A stretch of DNA of 64,000 nucleotides from Phellopilus nigrolimitatus (lineage: Eukaryota > Basidiomycota > Agaricomycetes > Hymenochaetales > Hymenochaetaceae), in the NCBI GenBank assembly GCA_021029095.1, contig JAJOHG010000005.1, positions 124,001-188,000 on the forward strand, read 5' to 3'. This document shows positions 22,393 through 34,416 of this stretch, piece after piece. Every line of letters begins with the position of its first letter. The first letter of the stretch is position 1. Below the pieces are notes generated by a model, which saw nothing but the letters and a program-made list of their open reading frames with translations, was not told the DNA's origin and did no database searches. Both the position numbers and the translations under genes were made by a program.

Positions 22393-24595
22393 ATGTACCT
22401 GATCACTGAAACTTATTTGGCTGCTCGAACGAGTCTCATCGCTGAGGAACGATCTCGAAGACACGATACCTCACGTCTGCAAGGTGCCTCAAAAGACGAG
22501 CTTGAAGCTGAAGAAATTATACGAGCTATCAAATTGGAAGAGGCCAAGTCTATATGGTTCGTTGAACATGAAGGCGTAACAAATACATTCCCTGGCATGG
22601 AGTTTTTGTCCGGTGAGCATATCCCATTACTTTCCATCCTGTTACTCCTGACATAGCATTAGGGAGAAGCTTGGTTGTGAAGTCCAAGCTGTTCCAGATT
22701 CTAACAAAGGTTTGGCCGATTTCCGTCTGCAGCCCTACTTTCTTGCTAACAACACCAGATGCCCAAGGGCGGACTGCTTCATGCACATCTAGACGCAACG
22801 GTCAATGTGTCTTTCCTCCTTAAACTCGCACTCGCGCAGCCTGCAGTACACGTCCGTGCTCCCACCGCCCTCTCTCTATCGAGCATTACGACTGTGCTTC
22901 CGGAGTTCCGAGCGCTGCCTGCAAGTGATTTTACGAACGAAGCGAGCTTGACTGCGAATGATTATGCACCTGGAGCATGGGTAAGTCTGAAGCGTGCTAG
23001 GGAAACATTCGATCCTGCTCTCGGTAGGACCGGATGGCTTTGATGCTTGGGTGTTAAAAGCCTTGACGATTAACCCGGGCGAAGCATACGGAACACACAA
23101 TACCGTCCTGAAGGTATCGTGACCTGCAGTGTCTAATAGGGCTTTTATTGAATCTAGAATGCAGATTTGGGAGAAATTTACAAGTATCTTCAAAGTCGCA
23201 TCTGTACGAATTCTTCTGAAACATTTGGCCACGAGAAACGCTCTGACAAGTTCTGAAGGGTCTTACTCGCTTCAAGCCAATAATGATCGACTACATTCGC
23301 GAATTCTTCCGCTCATCTATCGAGGACGGTATATCCTACGTCGAAGCTCGGTTACCATTTTGGTCCCAGTCAGTGCTCCTTTCGCCTCTGTCGAACCAGA
23401 TTAAGAGCCTAATATCTGCTTAGCTTCATGATCGGCGCAGATGGCCAGCAAAATGTCACGCACCGTGAATGGGTGATGATGTTCGAGCAAGTCGTCAACG
23501 AACTGAAGGCCGACTTAGCTGTGCAGGGCCGCACAGACGAATTTTACGGCGCGCGCATCATATATACTACTCTCCGCCAGATAACGTGTGAAGAACTCGA
23601 ATGGTACCTTGAGGACTGCATCCAACTCAAGCAGGAGTTCCCTCACTTGATAGCTGGTTTGTGATTCCATCGGCTTTTGGTTAGATGTCATATAGCTAAG
23701 CTTGAATTGGGCAAGGCTTCGACCTTGTTGGAAACGAAAACACCCTAAACCCTCTTATCTACTACATTCAACCCCTCCTTCGATTCAAGAAACGCGTCGC
23801 AGAACTCGGTCTGGACCTCCCCTTTATTTTTCACGCTGGTGAAACTCTCGGCGATGGTTCTGAGGCGGACGACAACCTATACGACGCCATTCTTCTGGGA
23901 ACGAAGCGCATTGGACATGGGTTCGGTTTTTATTTACTTATGAATCGAAGGCGATCCTCACTCAGATGTAGGTTCTCTCTAGCAAAGCACCCGAGACTCA
24001 TTGAACTCGTAAAGGAGAAGAACATTGCCATTGAAATATGTCCGATTTCGTAAGTTCTTCAACGATTCGATTGAAAAATCAAATGCAACGCTGAGCCAGC
24101 TAATAGGAACGAGATTCTGGTCTGTCGTTTCCTATGTGCTAATGAAGACCCGATTAGTTGATTTAGAAAAATCGTCAGCGACTGACTTCGTCCATGCCTG
24201 CTCATCCGCTTCCGATTTTTCTTAACAACTGGTGTCCCCGTGGTATTAAACTCTGATGACCCAGCGATCTTCGGCAACATGGGGCTGTCCTTCGACTTCT
24301 TCCAAGTATGTCGTCCCGATAATAGAGGAAATCGAGGGAAAAAATAATGATTGCACCTTTGCAGGTACTCGTATCGAGCGACATCACCGGGTTGATCACA
24401 CTCGGGGACTTGGCGCGCCAGAGTCTTGAGGTGCGTTTCGTTTTTATGCACATTTCCCGTACTTACCATGTCTCAATTTACATCTAGCATTCAACTCTGG
24501 AGAGCAAAGAGAAAGCAACAGTACTTGCTGCGTGGGAGAGGCGCTGGAAACAGTTTATCAAGTCGATTGTGGATGGATCTATCATTCCCTCGTAA
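22393..24595 (+). CDS. adenosine deaminase of the ADGF/CECR1 group, with two apparent frameshifts
   Basis: A multi-exon gene carrying every metal and catalytic landmark of adenosine deaminases: the H-x-H motif in GGLLHAHLDA, the catalytic Glu in FIFHAGETLGDGSE, the later His in RIGHGF, and the Asp pair in VLNSDDPAIFG. The N-terminal segment (MYLITETYLAARTSLIAEER) and EHEGVTNTFPGMEFLS-type leader fit the fungal ADGF/CECR1-like group, about 530 residues. It converts adenosine to inosine. There is no clear signal peptide. Two single-base insertions are needed to explain the frame: one near 23027 (ALG|GPDGFDAW) and one near 24230 (PIFLNN|GVPVV). Both fall in highly conserved stretches and have no splice solution. 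Confidence 0.82.
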
Positions 24596-27500
24596 AATTT
24601 GTTACTATTTTTATTGGAAATCTAACTTGTACAAATTGGATTGAAATCTACTTTCGGGAGGTCGAATCCCGTGAACAAGCAAGTGAGGACGTCCCACGAT
24701 TTTGATTCTTCATACTGGGGGATTCCTGATACTTCTGAGCTTCGAGTCTCCTAGCAGAAGCATCTTCAAGAGCGAACAACAGCGCACACTCGATTTGGAA
24801 CGCGCGAAAGCAGCGTCTAGAGCAAGGAAGTCTCCGAGTAAGGTACACAATTCTGGAAGGCGATTCAATAGACAGTCCTAGTGTACATAGAGAATGAAGA
24901 GGTACGAGAAGGCTCCAGTCATCGGACACCGGACAGCGTCAAGCCCACGTGTATTTGTGTTTAGGACGGATCTCCACGGATATTTCTCAGCAGAAATGTG
25001 GATCAGAGACTCTCGCTTATGAGATACTGCTGAGATATGCGCTTGCGCGGACAACAGACGGAAGCAGCCTTCAGAGAAAAGGAAAGAAAAGAAATCAGGT
25101 CACCTACGCATCTCCCAGGCTTCGTGAGGGTTGCGTGCACAGCCTGACGCAGAGCCTGATGCGCCGGGCGGCCGGTAGGTTTGATAACGCCGGAAAACAG
25201 GGCTGGCGCAGCGATAACAGCCCAACCTGAGATAACGCGCAAATGTTTCCGGATTTTCATTAACTATGTTAATTATGTCCAGTCCGCGTGTCGGCGCCAG
25301 AACAAAGTGGAGTGTGAGGCAGATCCCGAGAGCCGGATGAAGAGTCCGGACGGCCGTACACGAGGCAGGACTGGATATTCGAGTAGCCTTTTGATTTTCC
25401 CCGTCTTACAGTAAGCTTGCGAGGTGGACTGACATTGACGTTGAGGACGGCATAAGTGCGTCGGCCGGTGAGAGCCGACGAGGAGAACCTGGGAGGTACT
25501 CGTGAAGGTGTGACTATACTGTGCTCCCACTCAAGTGGCGTGTCCAGTACTGTCCGAACTGCCCCGCATCTCCGAATAGGCCTGCGCCTACAATTTGAGT
25601 ATGGGAATGGAAGTGAGCATAATGACGATGAGAAGCCCGCATACTCGGGGCACTCCTCTGACTCGATGATAGCAGTGAGACTCGGAACTTTGGCAGCAGA
25701 ATGCCAAACCCGAACACCCGTCGGAGCTTCTACCTCTCAATCCTAAGATAGATAGAGAGAGTCGAGCAGCCTCGCAGCAGACGCGTGTTGAAGCGTTTCA
25801 GCCTTCCAAGAGTCCTAAAACATTCTCGCGAGTCGCCGAAAGCAATTGGTGGAAAACCACACCTCCGACCGAAAAGAAGCGATCACGTGGCACTAATTTC
25901 CGTGCGCGTCGCGTGTTCGCGTTTCGCGTCGGACGCGTTACACGGACCGGACCCCATCTTTCAACTGAAACAGCGATTCAAGGATCCTTGCACGCAGAAG
26001 TAGGCACATTAGCAGGCACATGAGTAAGTCACAGCGAACACTCAAGGGAGCTTAGCGCAAGAGGTTTGGTTGCAGAAGGTGTCATTTACGCGCCTATTCA
26101 GTAGGGAAGCATCTGATCTCAGTGCTAGTCCCGACACAACACTATCTCTTCTGAGGGACTCGCCGAGCTGTTTCCCTAAAAAGGCTTGGTACATGCCTAA
26201 TCTCAGCGCTACGCTCTAGAGTTCAGGACGTTCTGGTTCCGCCTAAGCTTCTTACAAAAGGCCTTACGCATCACGCGCAATCATGTCGAGCTCATCATTG
26301 CATGAGTCAAAAATAAGCAAAAATGACACCAACGCGAAGCACTGCTTCATCAGACAGGGCATGATGATCGCATTTGCGACGTATGCCGGGCACAGTTTGT
26401 CCATACATACTTCACAGTTCAGCTGCCAGTCCCAAGATAACAAATCGCGCAACTTCGCCCGACGTGTCCTCATTATATCCCGCCGACGCACCGATCCGCG
26501 CGCGATTAGTCCAACCGATCGCGTGAGACGGGGGAAAATCCGGAAAATGGAGGCGCTATCGGCGTCGCGCGAAACGCCGCGCCGCCACAGGGACGACCCC
26601 CGCCATCTTCGGCGCTTCTGCTGTGATCTGCTGTGATCTGCTGTGCTGCTGCTGTAATGGCGTGATATCAGCGCATGCATTCGCCGGGCGTCACCCACGC
26701 ACGCCTGATGCGACGCGGGTGCCAACCAGAAGGCCCATTGTTCTAGCCACGCCATTTGAGCACGCTTTGCGCGGCGTCAGCACGGGCACCTCGGTGCGCG
26801 GGTCGATTGTGCGAGAATTTCAAGCATCGCGGAAAGACGTGGCGTGTCATGCTGGCCGCCTCCTGACGCCGGCGTCTCTACCTGCCCGCCGGCGCCGCCG
26901 TTTCGCAGCCATGTGCTGCCTCAAGCCGGAGCACCCGTCTCTGGCCCGCGCGCGTCAGCATCCAGGCTCGCACCGCCGTGGCGCAACAGCGCGGCCGGGA
27001 GAGGGCGCAATCGATCTGACACAAACGCCGGATAAGCCAGCACGGAGACGATGTATCGCGCTTGCTTAGCCTCTGCGCGGCACGGGTCACGCACTGCGCC
27101 TTGATGAGTTTCGCTCGGGCTGCGAGATCTGGCCGGGCTGAATAAGGACCCAAAGGGGCCGGTGATTGGATTGGTAAGGGATGATAAGATACAAGATGAA
27201 TTATCCCGCTCGCAGGGAGCTCCTGCTCTGATCCGAGTATGAAATCGGACGTTGTGGCTCAGACGTCAAAGATTGCACTAAAGCTTCAGAGGCGAAAAGA
27301 AGGAAGCTGAGTGGATGTCGAGATCAGGTAGAAACCGATGACTTTGAGTGGATCGCGAACAAGTCTCCACACAGTCAACAAATTCGATGCTGGCCTCGGA
27401 GGGGGTACGAATGACGCTAGCGAGAAAGCGGAATCGTTTTCACGATGTATTAGAGCGTCTTAGTTCCAGGCAGAAGATCCACCGGGTAGCTAGCTATTTA

Positions 27501-28970
27501 GCTCTGGCCGAGATTCTCCAAGTAGAGTGCGTGCACGAAAACGCGAATCTATGACCGAGTTCCTTATCTGTCCAGCTCTCGATGGGGCAGGGCTTGTTTT
27601 AGACCGCAGACTACGACACGAATAGCGCAAGCGCGCGCGATCAGGACTTTGTGCAAATTGGGCAGCTGCGAGCGTCATTGTTCTGCTCGCGCGTAGATAC
27701 GTGCCCATCGTGTGCATTGATTGCAGAACCGACGTCTGTGCTTGTACTTCTGAATTCCCTGGTGATCCTGCGAAGTTCCGCCGCGGTCGACATTGAATTG
27801 CGTTTCGCATCGCGACGCGTGGGTGTGGGTGACAACTGAATGGCAGAGCGATTCATTCAGGCCCTTCTTTTCTGGTCAGCTGTCAGCTGCCAGAGCTGCG
27901 TCGGCGAGCGCAAGTGAGACAACAGAGTTCCGACAAGAGGGTTTGTGTGCGAGGCGGCCGAGCGCATTTTGCCGAGGGCGCTGCTAAAGGATAGTTACCC
28001 GTAATTACATATGGTCATGAGCCAGCCACTTGTCCAGAGAAATATCAGAATGAATTCTGAATGAACGCATGGTTCCCATATGACAGGAAATGCACTGAGC
28101 ACGGGGGGATGCTCAAGAAGAAGGCTGGTCAGAAACGACGGGGCTATTGCTCGCTAACGAGAAACGTGTCGGTGGCGTGCGCGGGAGCCGTCTGCTGCTC
28201 TGCACGTCTCCTCGGTGGAGAACTTTCTAACTTTCTAAACAACCCGCCTTGTCTAAACGTACCCGGCGGCTGTAGAGAAGCCAAGGATGGCTAATAATAT
28301 TTTCAGACAGGACACGCCATAGACTGCGCAAGCGCAGCGCATACTGGAGCGAGTAGGCTAAGAACTCGTCGCCAAGTCACACAATTATACGCATACAGGC
28401 GTGGCGTGGCGTGGTGGCATGGCTTCGGAGGGCTTCGGACAGTGTGTTTCTTGGAGAGCACATGCGTATGTCCTCGGTCTAGCGTGGCCAGTCGACGGGA
28501 AACGTGGAGTATGTCCAAATGCGAAAAATACATGTACACCCACGGACGAAACGGGATCCGGACAAAATGAAAAGAAGAGATGGTGTCGACCCCAAGGCTC
28601 AAGCGGACGCACGCACAGTGGGGCAAATATTAATGGCAGCGACGACTGTGCCGGATGTGACGAAAGGTCGGTTGAACGTGTGTGCGTGTCTGTGTGTGTG
28701 CGTGCGCGTCGTCTGCCAGACCGGGATGGTCCCCAAAAGCGTAGACAAAGAGTTCAGCCGGTAACGAACGTGAACTCAAAAACAATATATTATGGATATG
28801 CTTGAGAAGGCCGTGAGCGGACGTCGAAAGCTTCGTTCTGGGGTACGTATACATGACATCTAGCCTCGAAGACGAGACTGTATGGGGAGAGGAGATCGAC
28901 GGGGGATGGGACAAAGGAAAATGAAAAGTAAGGGTGAATGATGGCGAGATGAAGATGGTGACACGATCGT
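24596..28970. other. 4.4-kb stretch without supportable gene
   Basis: I read both strands and found no frame with conserved motifs or consistent splice sites. The stretch contains GC-rich sections (26450-27060), a short CTGCTGTGAT-type tandem near 26617-26655 and a weak GGCGTGGC tandem near 28400. It could be a long promoter for the Ecl1-like gene, a non-coding transcript or the remains of an old mobile element; the sequence does not decide. Confidence 0.5.
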
Positions 28971-28974
28971 GTAG

Positions 28975-29069
28975 ACAGAAGAGAGGAGAAGAGAGAAGAA
29001 GGGGGAAGAAGGGAAAAAAGGGAGGGGATGGAAAGTGACGGGGTGAGATAGAGAAGCGAGAGCCATAAT

Positions 29070-29102
<33 letters not shown>

Positions 29103-29120
29103 GAAAGAAAAAAGAAAGGG
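28975..29120 (+). repeat. purine (GA/AAAAG) tract
   Basis: An almost uninterrupted purine strand: GAGAGGAGAAGAGAGAAGAA and similar at about 28977-29036, then AAAAG repeats at about 29071-29120. On the other strand it is a long pyrimidine tract. Such tracts are common in fungal promoters and can exclude nucleosomes. It lies 350-500 bases before the Ecl1-like start codon. Confidence 0.8.
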
Positions 29121-29343
29121 GTCTTTTGTTGTACTGATTTGGCGTGGATGGTGTGACTGGGGAGGTTAGATGGTGAGTGTATGCGCTCATTCTAAATTTC
29201 TAGATGGCGTCGGCGCACAGAGCCGAATACGGGATCATCTAGGGATAGGCATAAGGGTCCCTGAGCGACCCTGAATAGGCCCAGTCGCGTCACGCAAACG
29301 TTTGATGACGCAACACGTGACTGCCCATGACTCCTTTCTTATT

Positions 29344-29350
29344 TATATAA
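29344..29350 (+). promoter_or_regulatory. TATA box candidate for the Ecl1-like gene
   Basis: TATATAA lies about 119 bases before the ATG at 29469, in a spacing usual for fungal genes with a short leader. The assignment is by position and motif only. Confidence 0.5.
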
Positions 29351-29468
29351 ATTCACTTTCCACATTTCTGCCCCCCATGCTCATCGCACACACAGCGAGC
29401 TCTTAACGACCCATAGCGACAAACCACCTCCCCTCGTCGCCCTCAACAGCGGCGACCCGTCCCCACAA

Positions 29469-31297
29469 ATGTTCGAAGATGTCTGCATTGCGTGCAGTCG
29501 ACCCGTCGACACCGGGTCCGTCCCTTTGAATTCCTTCCTCCGTTATCGCCCTGTACTCACACCGGCCCTTGCTCCCCCTCAGTCGCGCGTACTGCTCCGA
29601 CGAGTGCGCCGTCCAGGACGCCATGTCCGCAGACTCCTCCGGTCTCTCGTCCGCCAACCTGTCCCCGTATCTCGCTGCAGCCAACACAAAGTCCGCCAGG
29701 GGCCCCATGACCCTCACCCCCGACGGCCAGCTGCCCCCCTTCGTCCTCCACAACCCCCATCCCGACTACCCCCTCCCTCTCGCCCTCGCTTCGCCCCTTC
29801 AGGGCCCGAAGCGCTCGAGCAAGCAGCTTCATATGCGCAAGCGATCTTCGCTATCAAGCTCGTCCACGGCCAGCTCGGCGCTGTCCACGCCGAGCGCGCC
29901 GCCTCTTACGACGACGACGACTCTATGTCCGACCCTGAGTTCACGCTCGACCCTCGCGCGGACCCCACTCTGCACCCGTCAATGCTCTCGTACGCTCGCA
30001 GGCCGTCAGCGACCAACACGCGCAGCACGGTCGTCCCCTTCGTCTCTTCGTCTTCGTCGACCTCCACTTCGGCGTCCGCGACGGGAGTGAGCAAGGTCCA
30101 TGCGGCCGGCAGTGAGAAAGACTTGCAGCAGCATGAGGACACGCACAGCAAGGCACGCCGTCCGCGACACATGCACCATCTCAGCGTGCCCACCGTTGCG
30201 CTTCTCGACAACTTCGACCGCGACCGGCTCTTTTACGCCGACGCCGTCGGGCTCCCACGGAACGCGGAGCAGGTGCGGCCGCACTCTGTCAAATACGACC
30301 GGCACCTTGACTATGACGGCGAGAGCATGCGCTCGGGGGACGTGGAGTCGGACTACGCGGTACTGGCAAAGTCGAGCGTGGCGACGAAGGGTGCGGAGAC
30401 AATCCGCGAGCCGAAGAGCCGCCGTGCTCCGACGCGGAGCGCGCCCGAGAGGCAGTCTCCCGGCGTATCTCAGCCTCATGAAGCTCGCGTCTCCGTCTTC
30501 GGGAGGGTTCGCGGGCTTGCCGCCGCGGGCCTCGCCCCCCGCAACCGCGTCGATCAGTCAGCGTTCTTCCCACAATGCACACAAGACTTCGCCGACGGTC
30601 GCACACTCGCACACCTCTTCTTCGACCGCTACGCTCTCGGCCTCGTTCGCCCCTACCAGCGTGCGCACGACTACGACATCAGCGGCGATTGCCCAGTCGC
30701 TCCGCGTGGCACGGAGCCCCCACGCCTCGGAATCGTCGTCATCCCACGGCAACCGCGCCGGCTCGCCGGGGAGCGCGAACAGCGCAGGCACCAGGTGCAT
30801 CAGTCTTCGCTCGAGGACCGTTCCGATCGCTGCCACGAGCCCGAAGGCCGTCGCCGTCTCGCAGCACGCCAAGTTTTCCATCACGCGCCCGCTCGTACCG
30901 GACACGCTGTGCGAGTGCGACGGCGGGTGCTCAGGCACGCCGCGCGGGCGGACGCGCTCGCGCTCGGACCGCACGCGCTCCCGCAGCCGCAGCCGCACGC
31001 GGGAGCGCGCACGGCGCGCGCACCTCGGCGGCTCGCCGCAGGACGGCGCGCGCGGGATGCACATGGCAGGGACTGGGCATGACGGCGGTGCAGCGCGGAC
31101 GGCCCCACGTGCGTGGTATGGGCGCCCGCGGGCGGCGGGCGCGCCGGACGGGGACCGACGACGCGGAGGAGAGCGCGGCCGGCGAGCGACCGCGCGGTGC
31201 GGTCGAGATCGATTGGCTGGACGTCCGCGAGACGGAGGATGCGGAGGTGGGGCCGGAGCCGGCGCGCGAACGGCGCAGGGTGCCGCTTAGGGCATGA
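29469..31297 (+). CDS. Ecl1-type (life-span regulatory factor) zinc protein, frame broken at about three places
   Basis: The start MFEDVCIACSRPVDTGS splices across a 67-nt intron (about 29519-29584) to RAYCSDECAVQDA. This gives a C-x2-C...YC-x3-C pattern, the zinc-binding signature of Ecl1/Ecl2 proteins, which in fission yeast extend chronological life span. The rest is a long, disordered Ser/Arg-rich region: LSPYLAAANTKSARGP, HMRKRSSLSSSSTASS, then SYDDDDSMSDPEF, PAYLSLMKLASPSS, TLCECDGGCSGTPRGR-type text and a final VEIDWLDVRETEDAE. These natural-looking parts lie in different frames, with shifts near 29895, 30450 and after 31080 and no credible introns between. Either the GC-rich sequence contains indel errors or the gene is damaged. 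At over 550 residues it is far longer than yeast Ecl1 (about 80). Confidence 0.65.
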
Positions 31298-32234
31298 GCG
31301 GGGTCTGCGTGTCCCCCCGACTACGACCCGCGACGTTCTTTCCTTCAACCTTGTCCATATGCACGTCTTTACGAAAACCCCGGATCTCAACGCCATTTGC
31401 CCACGCATTTGCGCGTCGATACCCTCGCAGCAAAATGTACATCCCCAGCAACAACCCCGCATCTACTCGATTTCCTCCGCTAGTCTTTCACCAAAAGGTC
31501 GCCGCCGTCTCCGGCTAATCCAACCGTTCACATTTACATCAGTATCTATTCGACTATTCGCTCGTCTCTCGCCAAAAGAGATGTGTGCACGGACTGGAGC
31601 ATATGCGCATCTTCGCTCGCTTCCTGCGCCACACTCGACAGGCCGCGGTCTCGTGGCCCCCTCCGTTTCTGATTCTTCGAAAAATTTCGCCGGGTACTTC
31701 TCGTTCTTGTTTCCTCTATATCTCATCTTCGCATATATGATCATTGCCTTGGATTCACTCGCATTCTATCTATACATAAAACCTCGGGCCTCCATCTCGT
31801 CTCTTTGGTTACAACGGTATTACTGCCCTTCATTTCGCACCCCCTTCTTTTTCTCGCTATGGTACCTCATCATCTATCGGGACTCGTTAGCACCCCCACC
31901 CTAGTCCGTTCGCCTTCGCACCGCAGATACATCTCATCTCATTTCTCTCTTAAAAATTGGCCTCTTACTTCTACTCGCTCCCGGTTTTCTGAATCCGTTA
32001 CGTCGCAAAAAGAAAGACTGTATTACCGCACATCTATTCCCGCCGCCGCTATGGCGTGCCAATAACACCGCTCTCGTCTGCTGTTGTTACGAGATTGAGC
32101 GAGCGCGATATCGATACATTGCGCCTTGAGTTTGGGGGTGCGTCAGAAATAGGCCGGAAGGCGCGCGCGGTTCCCATGCGGTGTCGCCATTTCGCACCAT
32201 TGTGGGTTGCATATATGCGTGTTGCGATCGTGAT
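31298..32234. other. intergenic, no gene seen
   Basis: This is the 3' flank of the Ecl1-like gene. Pyrimidine-rich stretches and short frames are present, but none has coding support. Confidence 0.5.
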
Positions 32235-32456
32235 GTCAGGAAAGGTGCTCGGCCCACCCTCTGGAAAAGGAAGGTGGTTCCCGTCTGCGACGTTCACACA
32301 CGAAAAAAAGGCTCAAAAATTGTATGTAACTACGGGCCTTCGCCCTAGATATATGTACATATGAGGAAAAGAAAATATCTATGGATAGTAAATTTTTATC
32401 GCAGGCGGGAACGGCCTTCCTTTCTAAGGAAGAGGGTTGAGCACTTTCCTGCTGAG
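32235..32456. mobile_element. short TIR element (MITE-like), copy 2
   Basis: Ends GTCAGGAAAGGTGCTCGGCC (32235) and its imperfect reverse complement (GGTTGAGCACTTTCCTGCTG, ending near 32456) match the family ends at 7921 and 8175. The interior shares AAAAGGAAGGTGGTTCCC, GTATGTAACTAC, CGCCCTAGATATAT and GGCCTTCCTT in the same order as copy 1. The two copies are diverged, so the family is not recent here. It lies between two convergent genes. Confidence 0.7.
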
Positions 32457-32971
32457 CCCATTTGTTGCTCGTCCCTCCCCCGGTGTAACCACCCCGCCCC
32501 ACTCCGGAGTCGCAGTTCTGGGTCGAGGCCGCGCGGCCGCCGAGCCGGATCGCGCCATCGCCCGACGCCCCGACCTCAGGCTGACGCAAGCAAGCACGTG
32601 CGCACGTGCGCGTCCACGACGTCACCATGCGACTGATTATTCCGAATCGCGTCTTACGGATGGATTCTGAATCTTAGTATAAGGTGCGCACCGGCACCGC
32701 GCACGGCTCGCGTTCGTCATCTACGTGCTCTAAGGCGTGGGCCGGACGCGCTCGTTACCACACCAGTTCATGTCATCGTGAGGAATAAATACTCCGAAAG
32801 GCGCACAGTCACATTTGCGTCAGCCACATCGCTCACCTGAGTTACATGAATCGTCACCAGCGTCACGTGGAGAACTATTTTTTTTATTTATTCAAATTAT
32901 TGCTATATTGATCTATGCTCCAAGTCAATAAGTACAAAATATTGCAATCTACCAAGAGAAGAGCCAATCTC
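32457..32971. other. intergenic, no gene seen
   Basis: This is the 3' flank of the cystathionine gamma-lyase gene. A CACGTGCGCACGTGCG stretch near 32596-32611 holds repeated CACGTG cores, but it lies downstream of both neighbouring genes, so a regulatory role is uncertain. Confidence 0.45.
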
Positions 32972-34416
32972 TCAGCCGACGAGCGGCGGTGTGTCTTCCC
33001 CGCCAGTCGCCAACGAATGATACCCGTTCACCCCGTTGGCCCCGTTCGTCTTTGCATTCACCGCCGCGCCGTACACAGCGATCTCGAGCGCTTGCTTGAC
33101 GTCCTGCACGAGGTCCTCTTCGTCTTCGATCCCGCAGCTCAGCCTGATGAGGTCGTCGCCAATGCCGAGATTCGCGCGCTCTGCGGGCGGAATCGAGCCG
33201 TGCGTCATCATCGACGGCAGCTCCGCGAGCGACTCGACCCCGCCGAGCGACTCCGCGAGTGTGAACAGGCGCAGCGACGTCAGGAACGCCTCCGCCGTCG
33301 CGTGCGTCTTCTCTCCCTGCGCCTCCGCCACGGGCGCGCCGGACGCCGTGCGCGGCAGGATGCGGAAGGACACCATCCCGCCGTACGGGAACCCGCCCGC
33401 CTCCGCGCGGTCCCCGAGGCCGTCGACCCACGTCCGCGCGTGCGGACTCAGGCTCGCGTACGCGAGCGCGTTCCGCGGGTGACCCGCGAGGCCCGGGTAC
33501 ACGACGTCGCGCACCTCGTGCCCGACGCGGCTCTGCAGGAAGCGCGCGACGCGCAGCGCGCCGCGCCCGTGCTGGCGCATGCGCAGGTGCAGCGTCTTCG
33601 CGCCGCGCTGCGCGAGCCAGCAGTCGAACGCGCCCGGCACCGCGCCGATCGCGTTCTGCAGGAAGCGCAGGCGCGCCGCGAGCTCGGTGTGCCGCGCGGG
33701 CAGCACGAGCGCGCCCATGAGCACGTCCGAGTGGCCGTTGATGTACTTTGTAAGCGAGTGCAGCACGATGTCGGCCCCCGCGAGGAGCGGCGATTGGTAA
33801 TATGGCGAGAGGAACGTCGAGTCTACCAGAACGAGCGGGTTGGCCGGGTGCGAGCGGGCAACGGCGACGATGCGCTCGATAGAGATAAGTCTAAGGGTGG
33901 GATTCGTCGGCGATTCTATCCAGATGAGCTGTGCACGGCAAAAACCCATGTCAGCCGTAAATCGTGAATATATGCGCATGATGACTAACTCACCTTGGTG
34001 TTCGGTTTAATGGCATTATATATCGCCTCATCGCTCTCGTTCTCTAAGTCTAGGAACGTCGTCTGCAGGTTAGAGACCTTGGTCATGTACCGGAACGTGC
34101 CGCCGTAGACGTCGTTGACGCTGAGGACGTGCGCATCGGTGCCGAGGGCCTGCAGCACGGTCGCCGTCGTCGCCGAGCCGGAGGCGAACGCGAGCCCGTA
34201 CGCGCCGCCGCTCTCGAGGCTTGCGAGCAGCGTCTCGAGCTGATCACGGTTCGGGTTGCCCGAGCGCGTGTACTCGTAGCCCTTGTGCACGCCGACGGCG
34301 GACTGCGCGTACGTCGTGGAGAGCGAGATCGGCGGGATGACCGCGCCTGTTTCTTGGGAGGGTTCGGAGGCGGTGTGCACGGCGCGCGTGCCGAAGCTGT
34401 CTGTGCTGGAAGTCAT
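32972..34416 (-). CDS. CYS3: cystathionine gamma-lyase
   Basis: Two exons (first about 34416-33991, then about 33927-32972), about 460 residues. It is a Cys/Met-metabolism PLP enzyme: GYEYTRSGNPNRDQLETLLA, LAFASGSATTATVLQAL, SVNDVYGGTFRYM and LIWIESPTNPTL precede the PLP lysine in VLHSLTKYINGHSDV (about Lys203). RAEAGGFPYGGMVSFRI and SLGGVESLAELPSMMTH, then GIGDDLIRLSCGIED, close the fold. The pattern fits cystathionine gamma-lyase, which makes cysteine from cystathionine in the reverse transsulfuration pathway; gamma-synthase and beta-lyase are less likely. A tail of about 28 residues (KTNGANGVNGYH...) and an insert around EAQGEKTHATAE make it longer than the usual 390-400. Confidence 0.92.

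Noticed and set aside
24650..24675. A sequence resembling a tRNA B box (GGTCGAATCCC)
   Set aside because: No A box, no cloverleaf and no T-run terminator at suitable distances.
26264..27160. Several open frames of 90-160 codons in GC-rich intergenic DNA
   Set aside because: Arg/Ala-rich random composition, no motif, no splice pattern, overlapping on both strands.
29557..31462. Many long overlapping open frames on both strands around the Ecl1-like gene
   Set aside because: They are a by-product of high GC content. Only the plus-strand text with Ecl1 signature and Ser/Arg-rich tail has natural composition.
32236..32670. Open frames on both strands between the Ecl1-like gene and cystathionine gamma-lyase
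   Set aside because: They overlap the short TIR element and have no conserved features.
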